The notes beneath the pieces were generated by a model. The model searched no databases. It was not told where the DNA came from and was given only the letters and a program-made list of their open reading frames with translations. 64,000 nt of DNA, from the NCBI GenBank assembly GCA_012845835.1, contig JABAKD010000004.1, positions 2,841,933 to 2,905,932 on the forward strand, read 5' to 3'. The DNA comes from Undaria pinnatifida (Eukaryota; Sar; Phaeophyceae; Laminariales; Alariaceae). A program made the position numbers and the translations under genes. How positions within the stretch are numbered: the first letter of the stretch is position 1; the number at the start of each line of letters is the position of its first letter. This document shows positions 48,300 through 58,635 of the stretch, one piece after another.

Positions 48300-49420
48300 A
48301 ACACTGATTGGCCCCAATTTGCCCGAACTCGGAATAATTGTGATTGGCCAGAGGAACGAGAAAAAGGCTGTCAATGCAGGCGAAAAACAAATGCCCCCCC
48401 GAGGCACCCACACAGACAGGCGCCCACGCCCACGCCCACCCTGCGCCCAGAAGTATAACTCTTCGCCGACAGGACGGCCGCATCGAAGCTGTCTCGTTCT
48501 GAAACACACCACCACTCCAGCTATTTGTGAAGAGACTTCTTGTCCTATCGACCATAGCATCGCGCAGGTCAGGTGTCCGCGGGCGTGCTGGGTTTCGACC
48601 TCTGCCTCTGGAGTGCCATAATAAACTCATCATCATCGAATTAGTTGGTGAGGACCAGGGACCTACCTGTCAACCGTTTTCTGGAAAGTGACAACAACGC
48701 TAATTCCGAATAGTTTGTCCGTCTCCAAAAACATGGCTGGGTGCAATATGCAAACAGTTAGTTCTAACGAAGTTAGTCACCGCAGAAACGGAAATAAATA
48801 TCATCGTTGCTCATCACATAGCAGGTGGTAGATTATACTGCTAGCTGCTGCCGCTGCTTTAGTGTATCTAAACCAGATACACCTACCTGTTGTTAAATAT
48901 TTAGTTGGTATCAGTACTACTACTCTGTACTTGGCTACTACACTGCGATACGTAGTTATTTCGTTCTGATGACGATATGCTGATCGCTCATGATGTATAC
49001 ATTGTGCTGCATTATTGTACTGCATCATTCGTTGTGCAGTATTAATAGTACTATGTTCGTCTTTCAATCACAACCCCTTCTGATTGGCCGCAATTTTCCC
49101 GAACCCGGAATAACTGTGATTGGTCGGTGATACAAAAACTAGCCCGTTAGTTCTGGCGAAAACCAAGGAATCTCCCGAGGCACCCACCTTAGACATTATA
49201 CATTGCCGACAGGCACCCACGCCCAGCGCATGCCCAGAAGCACAAGTAACAACGCTACACAGGTAAGACGGCTGTATCGAGAATGTGCAGAGATCTGAAA
49301 CACGAAACGCTCTATCTACCTGAAGAAGCATCACGCCGGTCTCCTGCTCGCTGTGCCGGGTGTCGACAATATAAAAACACCATCACCACAATCATCCGAT
49401 TGGCGAGGACCTACGTATGT
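48300..49420 (+). repeat. diverged direct duplication of about 340 bp
   Basis: 48300-48660 and 49078-49415 share in order TGATTGGCCCCAATTTGCCC, GGAATAATTGTGATTGGCC, GAGGCACCCAC, GCCGACAGG, CGCCCAGAAG, GACGGCCGCATCGA and TTGGYGAGGACC. Each has gained separate small insertions. Confidence 0.7.
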
Positions 49421-50290
49421 GTAAATCAACAAAGAAAGTAAGCCCCACAAACGAAAGTATCCCCGATGCAAACAGTAGTCTATACGAGGAACGCTCATTC
49501 CACTATTATTACTGATGATGTAGACTTTATCTATTAATGTACACAGCAGCAGCAGTAGAGCAGTAGCAGCATAGTAGTAGCGCCGGCCCGATCGGTTGGT
49601 TTTAGGCATTTTCTTTCGTAAGAGATGTCCTGTGATACTTATACAAGTAGTCTAGACTAGAGTCTACAGATACAAGAAACACTAACGTTTATGCCGCTAC
49701 TGTATGTAAGTAGTAGTACCTGGTAGCTGTCTAAGTTCTTAGTGCCGCGCAACTTTCAGGCTAAGTTTTTACGGGGCTCTTTTTTTTCATGAGGTCCGGT
49801 AGTGGGCTGTTGTACTATTAGAGCAATAATATTGTGTGCTACTGCACCTGCCTACGGCTGCAGCAGCAGTAGTATTATAGTAGTAGTAGTAGATAAAAGA
49901 GGATAGCGTTGAGGAAAGAGGTATGGTGTTCGAAGACAGACGTATTTCACCTCTTTTTCTAGGAAGACTTGTTCCCCCGTGTTTTGTGTTCACATGGAAT
50001 TGGTCGATTAGTCTAGTCTATGCTCCGAAGAAAAAGAATCATTATGCTTCTGTTTCATAGACGAGGAAACTCAAAGTTCAAATGGCTGCATGCAGCTGCA
50101 GGGATAGGTTGGTAGTTCTAGGCGTTCGAAGACACACGCGTTGCGCAATTTTCCTATCGATTTATTGTGCCACCACCATTTTATTCTCGGTCAGAAGTGG
50201 TCAAATAGTCTAGGCATACTAATTATGCCTCTTTGTATTAAACCAGGAAATCGAACTTCTAATCGCAGCAGCAGCAGCAGCTAAGAGGGG
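49420..50290. other. no gene; scattered TAG triplet runs
   Basis: TAG/GTA triplet runs occur at 49550-49580 and 49868-49895, and a TCTAGACTAGA palindrome near 49653. No supportable gene. Confidence 0.4.
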
Positions 50291-50295
50291 ATAGG

Positions 50296-50440
50296 GTGAG
50301 AGCCGGTCGCCCCGGTGATCTGTGGTTACCCTCGACTACCACCAGCGTTGGTTCTTGAGTTCGATTCCCACCGCGGTGATATTTCACTTTATTTATGTGC
50401 AACAAAGCAAAAGTAGTGCGAGGATAATAAACGGGATGAA
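50296..50440 (+). mobile_element. SINE family 1, internally deleted copy
   Basis: A head with GGTCGCCCCGGTGATCTGTG, GTTACCCTCGA and GAGTTCGATTCCCACCGCGG is followed after about 50 bp by AGTAGTGCGAGGATAATAAA, which corresponds to the 3' end of the full copies. The whole body between is missing. Confidence 0.75.
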
Positions 50441-50929
50441 AAAAAAAAGGCGAACAAAAATATGAAATGAAATGTGAAATGAAATAGTTGAAATTAATGG
50501 TGGTGTTAGGCGATCAAGATGTATTGCGCAACTTTTACTGCGATTTACAGTTTAATCCAATCGCTGTGGCATCTAGAGACCACAGGTATTTTTTTGCCAA
50601 CCATGCGACTGCTATACAGTCTATAATAATAGTAGCTATATAGTAGTACATTGTGGACTATTAATACGTGTTGGGTGGCAGCCCAAATCACCTGCTGCTG
50701 ACGATAGCAGCGTGAAACATGCTCCCGCCCTCACTCCCTGATGATGACGTTCACGAGGCATGGCCCAAAAGAAACACACAGCAAGACCGGTTCATAAAAT
50801 TTGAAGTTTCCATGCGCTGAAATTATTGTGCTCGTTTCTGACGATTGTTATCATCAGAGATGAGTTCGTATGCTCCTCGCGTTTACCCGTACTACTAGCT
50901 AGGCCTTATACAACGATATGATCATATAG

Positions 50930-51330
50930 TAATATAAGCGCGATCGGAGTATCACACGGCTTGCAAATATGAGTTTCGACACAACATTCGATCTCACAGC
51001 TGGAGTGTATTTTAATTTTTATAACAAAATAATATCGTAATGATATAAGGATCCCCTTACCAAATAACACTACGTAGTACTGCTACTATTATTGTGCTAA
51101 TTATGCCAAAACTCTCGAAAAAAAAATGCCGGCTCAAATTCTTCGGTTCTGGACTGCAGTATACTGCTGTAGTGTATGTATTAATAGTAGAGTTTTGGTG
51201 TAAGATAATTTAAAAAATGAAATACACCCCTTTCAGCTGTGAGATTGAAGATACCATTTCGTCGAAACCCATCTTTCTTGCATCTTTGCAAGCTGTGTGT
51301 TATACTCCGATTTTTGGTGTATTGTGCCAA
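50930..51330. repeat. two family G copies in opposite orientation
   Basis: 50930-51030 is reversed (GCGATCGGAGTATCACACGG ... TTCGATCTCACAGCTGGAGT); 51205-51330 is forward (AAATGAAATACACCCC, CTGTGAGATTGAAGATACCA, TTTGCAAGCTGTGTGTTATA). Together they form an inverted pair about 180 bp apart. Confidence 0.75.
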
Positions 51331-51779
51331 GTTTTGTTTTGCGTGACGTGCCGCCGAAACAAGACACGGACCTTCGCTCTAGATACGATTGATACGCATA
51401 TACTTGGTACTAGATAGGACCTTTGTCCCACATTAATACGCTAATGGAATCAGGACATTCTGCGACTTTTTTCGGGTTCGCATAATAAGTCACGAAGAGG
51501 AAGTGTTTCAGCACTGGAACACAAAGACCACACCGCAAGTTCCAAGTAGTTTGTTCCTAAAGACCCTGCAAAAACATGGGTGGGTGCAGTTGCATTTTTT
51601 TTTGCTTCCCCCGATGATTTTTCCACCATTCATTACTACAGCCAACTACTATGCGCTGTTTGGGTGCCTTTTCAAGCGTAGATCCCAAGAGATCGTGCCG
51701 GCAATCAAATTTCGCATTTGCATCGTTCCATTGACAACACGCGTGAAGGCTGAGCCTTCCTTAGAGCACCACCACGGGA

Positions 51780-52250
51780 CCCTACTATACGCCTGTCGTC
51801 CCACACGCTCTCGCGAGGTGTTATCCCACGAGCCCCCAGCGAGGTGTTGTTTCACGAGCTCCCGCGAATTCCGCCTTTGCCCAACTTGCCTCGCTCTCTT
51901 TCTCCTGCGCGAGATCTCGCGGGTTCCTGCGAGTTCCCGCGAGTTCCCGCGAGTTCCCGCGCGTTCCCACGCACGCGGGTGCACACGAGCTCCCACGAGC
52001 TTCTACGAGTTGGCTTTGTTGACGCGACCAGCCCTAACCGCCCCTACCCGATCCCACGGGATCCCGTGTAGACATACCATGGCATCCCGCGGGATCTCAT
52101 GGGTTCCCACGTGGGGTCCCATGGCATCCCGTGGAACCCTGCGGGAGCCCATTTGCGATGTTGTGGGGAACCGCGGGTTCGCATACGGGAAGCAGCGGGA
52201 TTTCGTGGCTCCCGCGTGGAATCCCGCCGCATCCTGTGAGACTTCTCACG
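51780..52250. repeat. CCCGCGAG / CCCRYGGG palindromic short-period repeat
   Basis: From 51895 there are direct CGAGTTCCCGCGAGTTCCCG units. From 52040 the pattern becomes ATCCCACGGGATCCCGTG, TCCCGCGGGATCTCATGGG and GGTCCCATGGCATCCCGTGG, close to the CCCATGGG satellites. The 263-codon frame over this region is spurious. Confidence 0.7.
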
Positions 52251-52784
52251 ATAACCTGCCCGAGCGCCTGACAGTAGTACAATTGTTATACTGAAGCCAG
52301 TGTAGAATGCAATCTTTCCCAGATAAAACAGCCATCCTGAGTAAACATTCCCGCTCTTCTTCATGCTGTCATCTGCTTCCTGTGCCGTACGGTTACAACC
52401 TCAGCAGTACCTGTACATATATGTATGTGTATCTGGTAGGTGGTAGCTCCCTTACTTCCACCAACATACACACGAGTGGGGGTCAATACGCGTGTGACAT
52501 ATCTCGCGACTTTCAACACTCGATTTCACGGCTTTAATCGCGAGCAGGATCGTGTATTTTCATACATTCACTGAATATAAACACCTGCGCGCACGTGAAT
52601 CATTAACAATTGAAGGACAACTTATCTAGCTGGAAGACACGCCTGTTACCATACAAGGCAGACAAGGGTCGCGTTGCTGGGCACAACTGCTGTACGATTC
52701 ATCACGGCAGTGCCATGATCCATGACGACTATTTTTTAGTTACTTGTGGGAGGAGCTTGCGAAAAACTGTCGCTATGTGATATA

Positions 52785-53045
52785 TTTTCCGGTCGCACCG
52801 GTGGCGTTTAAGGTCATCCTCGAGCCTGGTATAGGTCAGTTTCGTGAGTTCGAGCCCCGCCGAGTGCGTACTCGTATAAATTCGTTGGGAATTTTTCTTG
52901 TGCACAAATTGACTTGCGGAAATAGCGCGAGAGCGCGAGTTAGCGACACGATGAAAAATCGACGAGCAGTGGGATTGCTGAACCCTATGCGAGACAAAAA
53001 TTCAAGGCAAGAACCGGGGGAAGGAGAAGGAACGACACCTGTGAC
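52785..53045 (+). mobile_element. tRNA-derived SINE family 2, forward copy
   Basis: The head is CCGGTCGCACCGGTGGCGTT, AAGGTCATCCTCGAGCC and GTGAGTTCGAGCCCCGCCGA. The body has CGTATAAATTCGTTGGGAAT, TTGTGCACAAATTGACTTGC and GCAGTGGGATTGCTGAACCC, ending near GGCAAGAACCGGGG. The reversed copy at 20350-20612 has the same order. Confidence 0.82.
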
Positions 53046-53097
53046 CACGGCTTGTCAAGAAGCTGGAAAGAAAGTGAAAGTGTGAGGAAAAAAATAA

Positions 53098-53275
53098 AAA
53101 AATAAAACTAAAAAATGAAAAAATACACTGTGAGATCGACCAAAAATGATTTTTGATCATAACTCAGCTTTGCAAGCTGCGTGTGATACTTCGATCGCGT
53201 GTTTTACGGGGTGTGTATATCCTCATGAAGGATACAGGTCGATGGCTCCCCTGCTAATGCCAGGGTCCACAGGAC
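53098..53275 (+). repeat. repeat family G, near full-length copy
   Basis: AAAAATACACTGTGAGATCG, CTTTGCAAGCTGCGTGTGAT, ACTTCGATCGCGTGTTTTAC, GGGGTGTGTATATCCTCATG and AGGATACAGGTCGATGGCTC. Confidence 0.75.
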
Positions 53276-53780
53276 TAATACGTTCAACCTTGTTCTGCGC
53301 ACGGAAATTGTACAACCCACATTGAGGGGGACAAAACCAGACACCTGTGGAATCCAGTATGCATGAAATAATAAGCGCTATTAGACTAGACTATAGTGTG
53401 AGTTTTTTTACCATTTAGACCTAAAATGCGCCCCAAAAATATTTCGTATCAAATCCTACTACGAAAAAAAAAGGTGTGTGTTCTTGGCGTTAAACTGATA
53501 TTTTCACCCGTTTACATCCAGCACAACCAGTATCCGTGCCAATGCCGAGCTCTGAGGTCACAAATTATGGGACAGAGACACACGTTGCAAATGCCGCAAG
53601 CAAGGCGATTTGGTTATGTAACGCCACCTCCTGCCAGAGGAACACTCAAGGGAAAAAAGTGCGATACACATACTGGTATGCACAGCAGTGTAGTAGTACA
53701 CAGTATTAATAGTAGCATGATACCAGGTACTGGTGCAGCAGCATTATTCGTAATACGCAAATACCAACTGTTATTATGCC

Positions 53781-54160
53781 GGTCACCCCTGTAGTCTAGC
53801 GGTTACCCTCGAATGGTACTCTTCGTATTAGTGTTGATAAAATAGTTGGTGCTGGGGTTCGAGTCCCACGTGGGTCGGTATTTTTGAGTCTATTTTCCAA
53901 ACTAAAAAAAGCAATATCAGCTCATAAACAACAGCAACAACAACATTACCAACAACAAAAACGGCTGAGAGTGCCTTGCAGCGTGGGTAGGCGCGATTCA
54001 ACGCGAGTCGACGAAAGAAGAAATAGATGGAGTCATCTCGCGATAAAAATGAAGGCGCGTACCATAGTGGGGAGGGGGGAGGAGGGCCTGCTTAGTGACC
54101 CCGGATATGAGTTACGTCTAAGAGGGGGGATTGAGAAAGAAAAGTGCGAGGAAAATCAAA
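53781..54160 (+). mobile_element. tRNA-derived SINE family 1, second full-length copy
   Basis: The head is GGTCACCCCTGTAGTCTAGC, GGTTACCCTCGAATGG and GGGGTTCGAGTCCCACGTGG (B box). The body is CAACAACAACATTACC, GAGAGTGCCTTGCAGCGTGG, CGATTCAACGCGAGTCGACG, GATAAAAATGAAGGCGCG, GTGGGGAGGGGGGAGGAGGG and GTGACCCCGGATATGAGTTA. The A box here (TAGTCTAGCGGTTA) is closest to a real tRNA. Confidence 0.82.
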
Positions 54161-54384
54161 GGGGTGGGCAAGTGCTAACAAATCTAAACAAATTGGAGGT
54201 GATAAATCACCAGATCTTCTACCGGTGTGCAAAACGCCGCCCTCCCCTCACCGGTTATTCGATTTACAGGATTATTGATAAACGAATGCATTTCCTTCCA
54301 CAGCTGTCAGATTCTGTCCCCCTCAGAAACGGGTTTTATAGTTTCCGCGCACAGACTGACTAACATCACCCTGTTGACCCTGAC

Positions 54385-54548
54385 AGCTATACTGTAGTTG
54401 CAAGGGGAGTCGCCGACCTATATCCCTTATGAGGACACACAACCCGTAATACGCGCGATCGGAGTATCACACACAGCTTGCAAAGATGAGTTTCGACAAA
54501 ATCTCCGATCTCACAGCTGGAGTGTATTTTTATTTTTATAATATAGAT
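54385..54548 (-). repeat. repeat family G, near full-length reversed copy
   Basis: GGGGAGTCGCCGACCTATAT, CCCTTATGAGGACACACAAC, ACGCGCGATCGGAGTATCAC, AGCTTGCAAAGATGAGTTTC and ATCTCACAGCTGGAGTGTAT. Gives a consensus length of about 165 bp. Confidence 0.75.
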
Positions 54549-55178
54549 CGCGTGTTTGCCCCAGATATGTACGACGCACGCGAGCACCTTTGCCAAACGC
54601 GCACGTGTACAGTACTCCTTGTGTTATATTGAGTTCGAAGCGGTGCTTCGCTAGCTTCCGTATACAAGATGCATGCCGAAACTTTGAAACAAGGATGCGG
54701 CAGCGAATCGAAGACATCAGTGGCGCACCTATGGCCCTGTGTCTAGATACCAGCGATTGGTTTGGCGCTCACAGTGGCATACAGAGTGCTACAGCAGATG
54801 GTTTCGGAGGCAATCCAGTTCACATACAGCAAAATCCACGTCGTGTGTTTGAAACTCAGAAAATAAAATAAAACGTACTTTATGGGACAATAGTGGGCAT
54901 CCATAGGAGGGACCTGGGAAAAAAAGAGCTTACGAGTTCGCGCTTTTCTGGCTGAAGTCAACCGTATGCATGGAGAAACTTCCAAACAAATACGTTTGAG
55001 AAAAACCAAACAAAGCTATCAACTAAACCGGTAACACTGTGGCTAGGTGTCAGTGTGTGATTTGCTGGCATTGATATCGTACGGCGAGCACGCCACAGAG
55101 CTAACATATTAACCACCGCAACATAAGCATGAACATAGCTACTTTGACTCTGGCCTCACTGCTGCCTTCTTCGTTATT
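54549..55178. other. upstream flank of the ankyrin gene
   Basis: No clear repeat. A pyrimidine-rich stretch ending TTCTTCGTTATTGTGCAG at 55167-55184 looks like a 3' splice site just before the ankyrin frame, so a non-coding or short coding first exon may lie in this region. Confidence 0.35.
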
Positions 55179-55223
55179 GTGCAGATCGCATTAGCGTGTG
55201 TTCCTGCTCTCCTTCATCCCAAG

Positions 55224-57182
55224 ATGGCGCATGCGGGGCCAACTGAAGGCCGGATCGCTGCCCTCCCTGTCAAAAAGGTAATTGACCATCGGAAGCTCGT
55301 TGCCAAGATATTCTCGCGGTCCGCTACTGAAGCGAAACCAGACGTCCCAGCAGTTGATATTGAGGACCAGGAGATGTTTCACTGCGCCGCATCACAAGGG
55401 ATGCTGTCCTCTATCCTAGCGCTGCTAGCAAATGGGAACTTGCCCTGCGATTCGCCTGACCGTTTTGGCCGCACTCCGCTCCATTGGGCGGCCGAGCAGG
55501 GGCACCGTAACGTGGTCCTTGCGCTGCTTAGAGCAGGCTCATGCGTAGACCCTCGCAGCCAACGCAAGGCTACCCCAATTATGTTGGCGGCGTCTAGTGG
55601 GTATGTGAACGTTGTTGGAGTGTTGCTTCGGTTTGGCGCTGGCGAATCAGACTGCTCGCCGTTGAACCACCATCGACGCAGTATTGACCACTGGAGAAGA
55701 ACCGCCCTTCACTGCGCCGCTGCTGGTGGGCATGCGGCGGTGGTAGCGCTTCTGCTTGGGAATGGATTCGACAGGGAGCAGCACGATGGGGCGGGTCTAA
55801 TTCCAGCCGAGATATCCGCCAGAACGTCATATTCCACGTCGCCGGCCATCACACGTATACTTCTACCTACGGGAGACAACGGGGGTAAACTGGTCTATGA
55901 CTACGTGGACACGATGATGCAAGATGTGGGTATCGTATCAGGTCTCGCCAAAGGCGGCGCATTCCTTGATTGGCGTGCTGAGACCGGTGACGCGCCGTTA
56001 CACCGGGCTGCGCATTTTCATCACGCCGCCATTGCGAAGGTCTTACTACGTTGGGGTGCGGACCCGAATATTCGAAACCACCATGGTGCTTCTCCGCTGC
56101 ATGTCGCCGCCTGCACCGAGCACGGGGAGATCGTAGCAGAGCTTCTTCAGGCCGGAGCCGATGTGGAGACCCTCACGAAAGACGGCTTCTCACCGCTTCA
56201 CATGGCTGTTGTGAATAACAGGTTGAAGGTCGTCCTACTCCTGCTGATCGCGGGGGCCTCCATGGAGCACCGTGATACTACCCACGGTCAGACTCCATTG
56301 TCCTGGGCTTGCAAAAACTGCTTCGCTCCAATAGTCCGCATTTTGGTAGAAGCTGGGGCTGACGTCGAGTCGAGATCGTCGGCCGGACTGACACCTCTAC
56401 ACTGGGCTTGTCGCTTCTACCAAGTCGACAGCGTGGAAGCCTTGCTCAATGCTGGGGCAGACCCTGGCGCGGTGGACCGGGCGGCGGCAGATGCAGCAGC
56501 ACCGCGGCCGTCTAGGAGCGGCACGAGGGTTTTAATTCCTGTCGCTGTAGACGTTATCGGTCTAGGTTACCCATTTGACCGCACCGATTATTTGTGGCGT
56601 CCCTTTAGAGGCGGCTCGTGGACTTTGACCGCCAGTCAATCCGATATCTTCTCGGGTAGGTGCATTGAGTTGGCTCTGAGGGATGCGAAGCAGGAGTGCT
56701 CCTGGCGCCGCCGCGGATGGTTAGTCATCCTTGCGAACAGGTGGGTTGTGATGGAGGCACGTGCCGGGGCAGGTTGTCATCGATGGGCGTTTTGTCGGGG
56801 CGGATCTAACCCTCTTACGACGGCGGTTGTCAAATCGAGAGATATCTATACCGATGTCGAACATCCAGATTGTGCTCATCAGAAGGAATCTACATCCGAT
56901 CTTGTCAGCGCTCGATCGAAAGGTCGTTGCAGCGATAGCTCTGAATCTCACCCTCTACACCACGAGTTGAGCGACGGACAGAACGATGCGGGCAAAAGAC
57001 TGAAGAGTGTCGACGACGTCGTGATGATCGCGAGAGCAACGCCCTGTCAGCACGGCCAAACGCGTGGAGATGTTGGGGCCCAGAAGAATATGGAATCTCT
57101 TCTGCCGGACGTTGTCGCTGCTTTGCTCGGGCTCATAGCGGTTGAGGTGGACTTATTTCGCAGAGTGGTGATGTTTGTCTGA
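55224..57182 (+). CDS. ankyrin-repeat protein
   Basis: A protein-interaction scaffold by family; partner unknown. From the first ATG (MAHAGPTEGRIAALPVKKVI) the frame is 652 codons. It is open further upstream to 55179 with GTG only, and an acceptor-like TTATTGTGCAG lies there, so a 5' exon is possible. Numbering from 55179, ankyrin repeats are seen at about 66-97, 98-130 (GRTPLHWAAEQGHRNVVLAL), 131-158, 172-204, 271-303, 304-336, 337-370, 371-403 and 404-435. Repeats 98-130, 304-336 and 404-435 are canonical. Residues 205-270 are a non-ankyrin spacer. The C-terminal 230 residues have a basic stretch (CSWRRRGWLVILANRW) and then polar text with no recognised domain. The far C-terminus may be out of its original frame, as another plus frame (56761-56970) also looks protein-like. 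Confidence 0.85.
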   Translation: MAHAGPTEGRIAALPVKKVIDHRKLVAKIFSRSATEAKPDVPAVDIEDQEMFHCAASQGMLSSILALLANGNLPCDSPDRFGRTPLHWAAEQGHRNVVLALLRAGSCVDPRSQRKATPIMLAASSGYVNVVGVLLRFGAGESDCSPLNHHRRSIDHWRRTALHCAAAGGHAAVVALLLGNGFDREQHDGAGLIPAEISARTSYSTSPAITRILLPTGDNGGKLVYDYVDTMMQDVGIVSGLAKGGAFLDWRAETGDAPLHRAAHFHHAAIAKVLLRWGADPNIRNHHGASPLHVAACTEHGEIVAELLQAGADVETLTKDGFSPLHMAVVNNRLKVVLLLLIAGASMEHRDTTHGQTPLSWACKNCFAPIVRILVEAGADVESRSSAGLTPLHWACRFYQVDSVEALLNAGADPGAVDRAAADAAAPRPSRSGTRVLIPVAVDVIGLGYPFDRTDYLWRPFRGGSWTLTASQSDIFSGRCIELALRDAKQECSWRRRGWLVILANRWVVMEARAGAGCHRWAFCRGGSNPLTTAVVKSRDIYTDVEHPDCAHQKESTSDLVSARSKGRCSDSSESHPLHHELSDGQNDAGKRLKSVDDVVMIARATPCQHGQTRGDVGAQKNMESLLPDVVAALLGLIAVEVDLFRRVVMFV

Positions 57183-57189
57183 GAATGGC

Positions 57190-58635
57190 GAAATGCAGGT
57201 TGAAGCGCGTGCTTTTAGTACATGCGGATTGGCAAGCTGCTGAGAAGATATATTTTGTGGATCCTCGGACAACAGCATACTATTAATAGCACCAGCACAG
57301 ACGATGTATACAATGTTGGGAGGGAGGTCGTGCGTTGCGCTGAAGGCAGAAAATGATCTTAGCTGTAGCCGATGAAGTGCACGCATCTAGATATTGGAGA
57401 TGGTGGGGATAGGGTTGCATAAGGCATCGCGGTGCCGTAGTAGATCGAGGAATGGCGTCGGCAGTGGTATTACCGTGCTGCAGTTGAGGGAGATCTGGAA
57501 AGCTGTCTATTACAACTAAATCCAGGTCTCCTGATATGTACACAATGTACCAGTACACCATAGAGTAGCATGTGTGGTCCTCCCTTGGGGATAATGACTA
57601 TATTATTTCGTTTCATAATGTTATGTGGTAGGGCGCTCTTCAGGCCCCATGTATGTGCCGACGGGATGGTAAGCAAAGCTCTCATCGAATGTTTGGAACT
57701 TAATAGTTGTAGAGAAATTGAGAAGATGCGCCGCGCAGTCCCTCGTGCCGCACACGAGAATACCGAAAGTGTAACTGGATCGAGGCATGGCGGCAGTTGG
57801 TTATTACTGGTTGGGCGAAGTTCGTGGATCCATCGGCTACAAACAATCCCAGGCCTCACGGTTATATTTTGGCGGTACGTGATAGAGTCGCATATATGAT
57901 CCCACAAGAAGGGTGTCGATGCGATGGTGCTAAAAACAATGGCTTGGGCTCAGTGGGAAAAGGCTCGCAAGAACAGAGATGCAGCAACATATAAGAGCAC
58001 ATAGCACGGCTGGCAAAAAAAACGGCTTTGAGTTGCAGGCAAGGGACCCGAACAAAAATGTCGAGGATCATAGTGATATGACTGACGGGTCGGGGCCGTC
58101 TGATGTGTGTGTGGTGTGTGGTGTGTGGTGTGTCGTGGGCAAGTATTAGGTACTATATAACGGCGTAATGAAACACTAGGCCCGACAAGCTTTAGACGCA
58201 TGGTTGCCAGAAAGCACAGGCCACTGGAAGATTAGAGGTTTTTAGCCCGTACCGCGAACACCTACCGTTGTGAGAAGGTTTTCGCATGTTGGTCGTAATG
58301 TCGTCTATAGGCCCTCCGTTGTCCGACGCGCATTTCACGTTTCTTCATACCATCCTCTCCTTCGTTTGCTGTCTTGATGGCACAGCGTCAAACTCGACCA
58401 ACCCTGAACGAACATACCAAGTCACGAATAACGCAAGCGCACCAAGAGTGCCCCCCCCGTCCCCCCGCGCCCTTCGTGTGCTCGTGTCCATTCCATCGGC
58501 CGTGCTGTAACGCTGTGTGTAGTGTAAAGTGCTACACGGCGCCAGGAGCTTCCAACACTCGCTTCACGGAACATATTTTGTGTCATGAGGGTTTCTGCTC
58601 AGTGGCATGTACGGTTTCCACACTTCATTAGGTCA
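57190..58635. other. no gene assigned downstream of the ankyrin gene
   Basis: The plus frame 57570-57899 and minus frame 57470-57907 overlap and neither shows a domain. A GTGTGTG run is at 58100-58130. The plus frame 58374-58631 is Cys-rich (VCSCPFHRPCCNAVCSVKCY) but short and unrecognised. Confidence 0.25.

Noticed and set aside
50296-50375. Functional tRNA genes in the SINE heads (46987, 50296, 52785, 53781)
   Set aside because: The anticodon-arm region has the wrong length and differs between copies, and acceptor stems do not pair well, so they are SINE heads.
51503-52294. 263-codon plus-strand frame
   Set aside because: Most of it is a short-period CCCGCGAG/CCCATGGG repeat giving RVPASSREFPRV-like peptide repeats.
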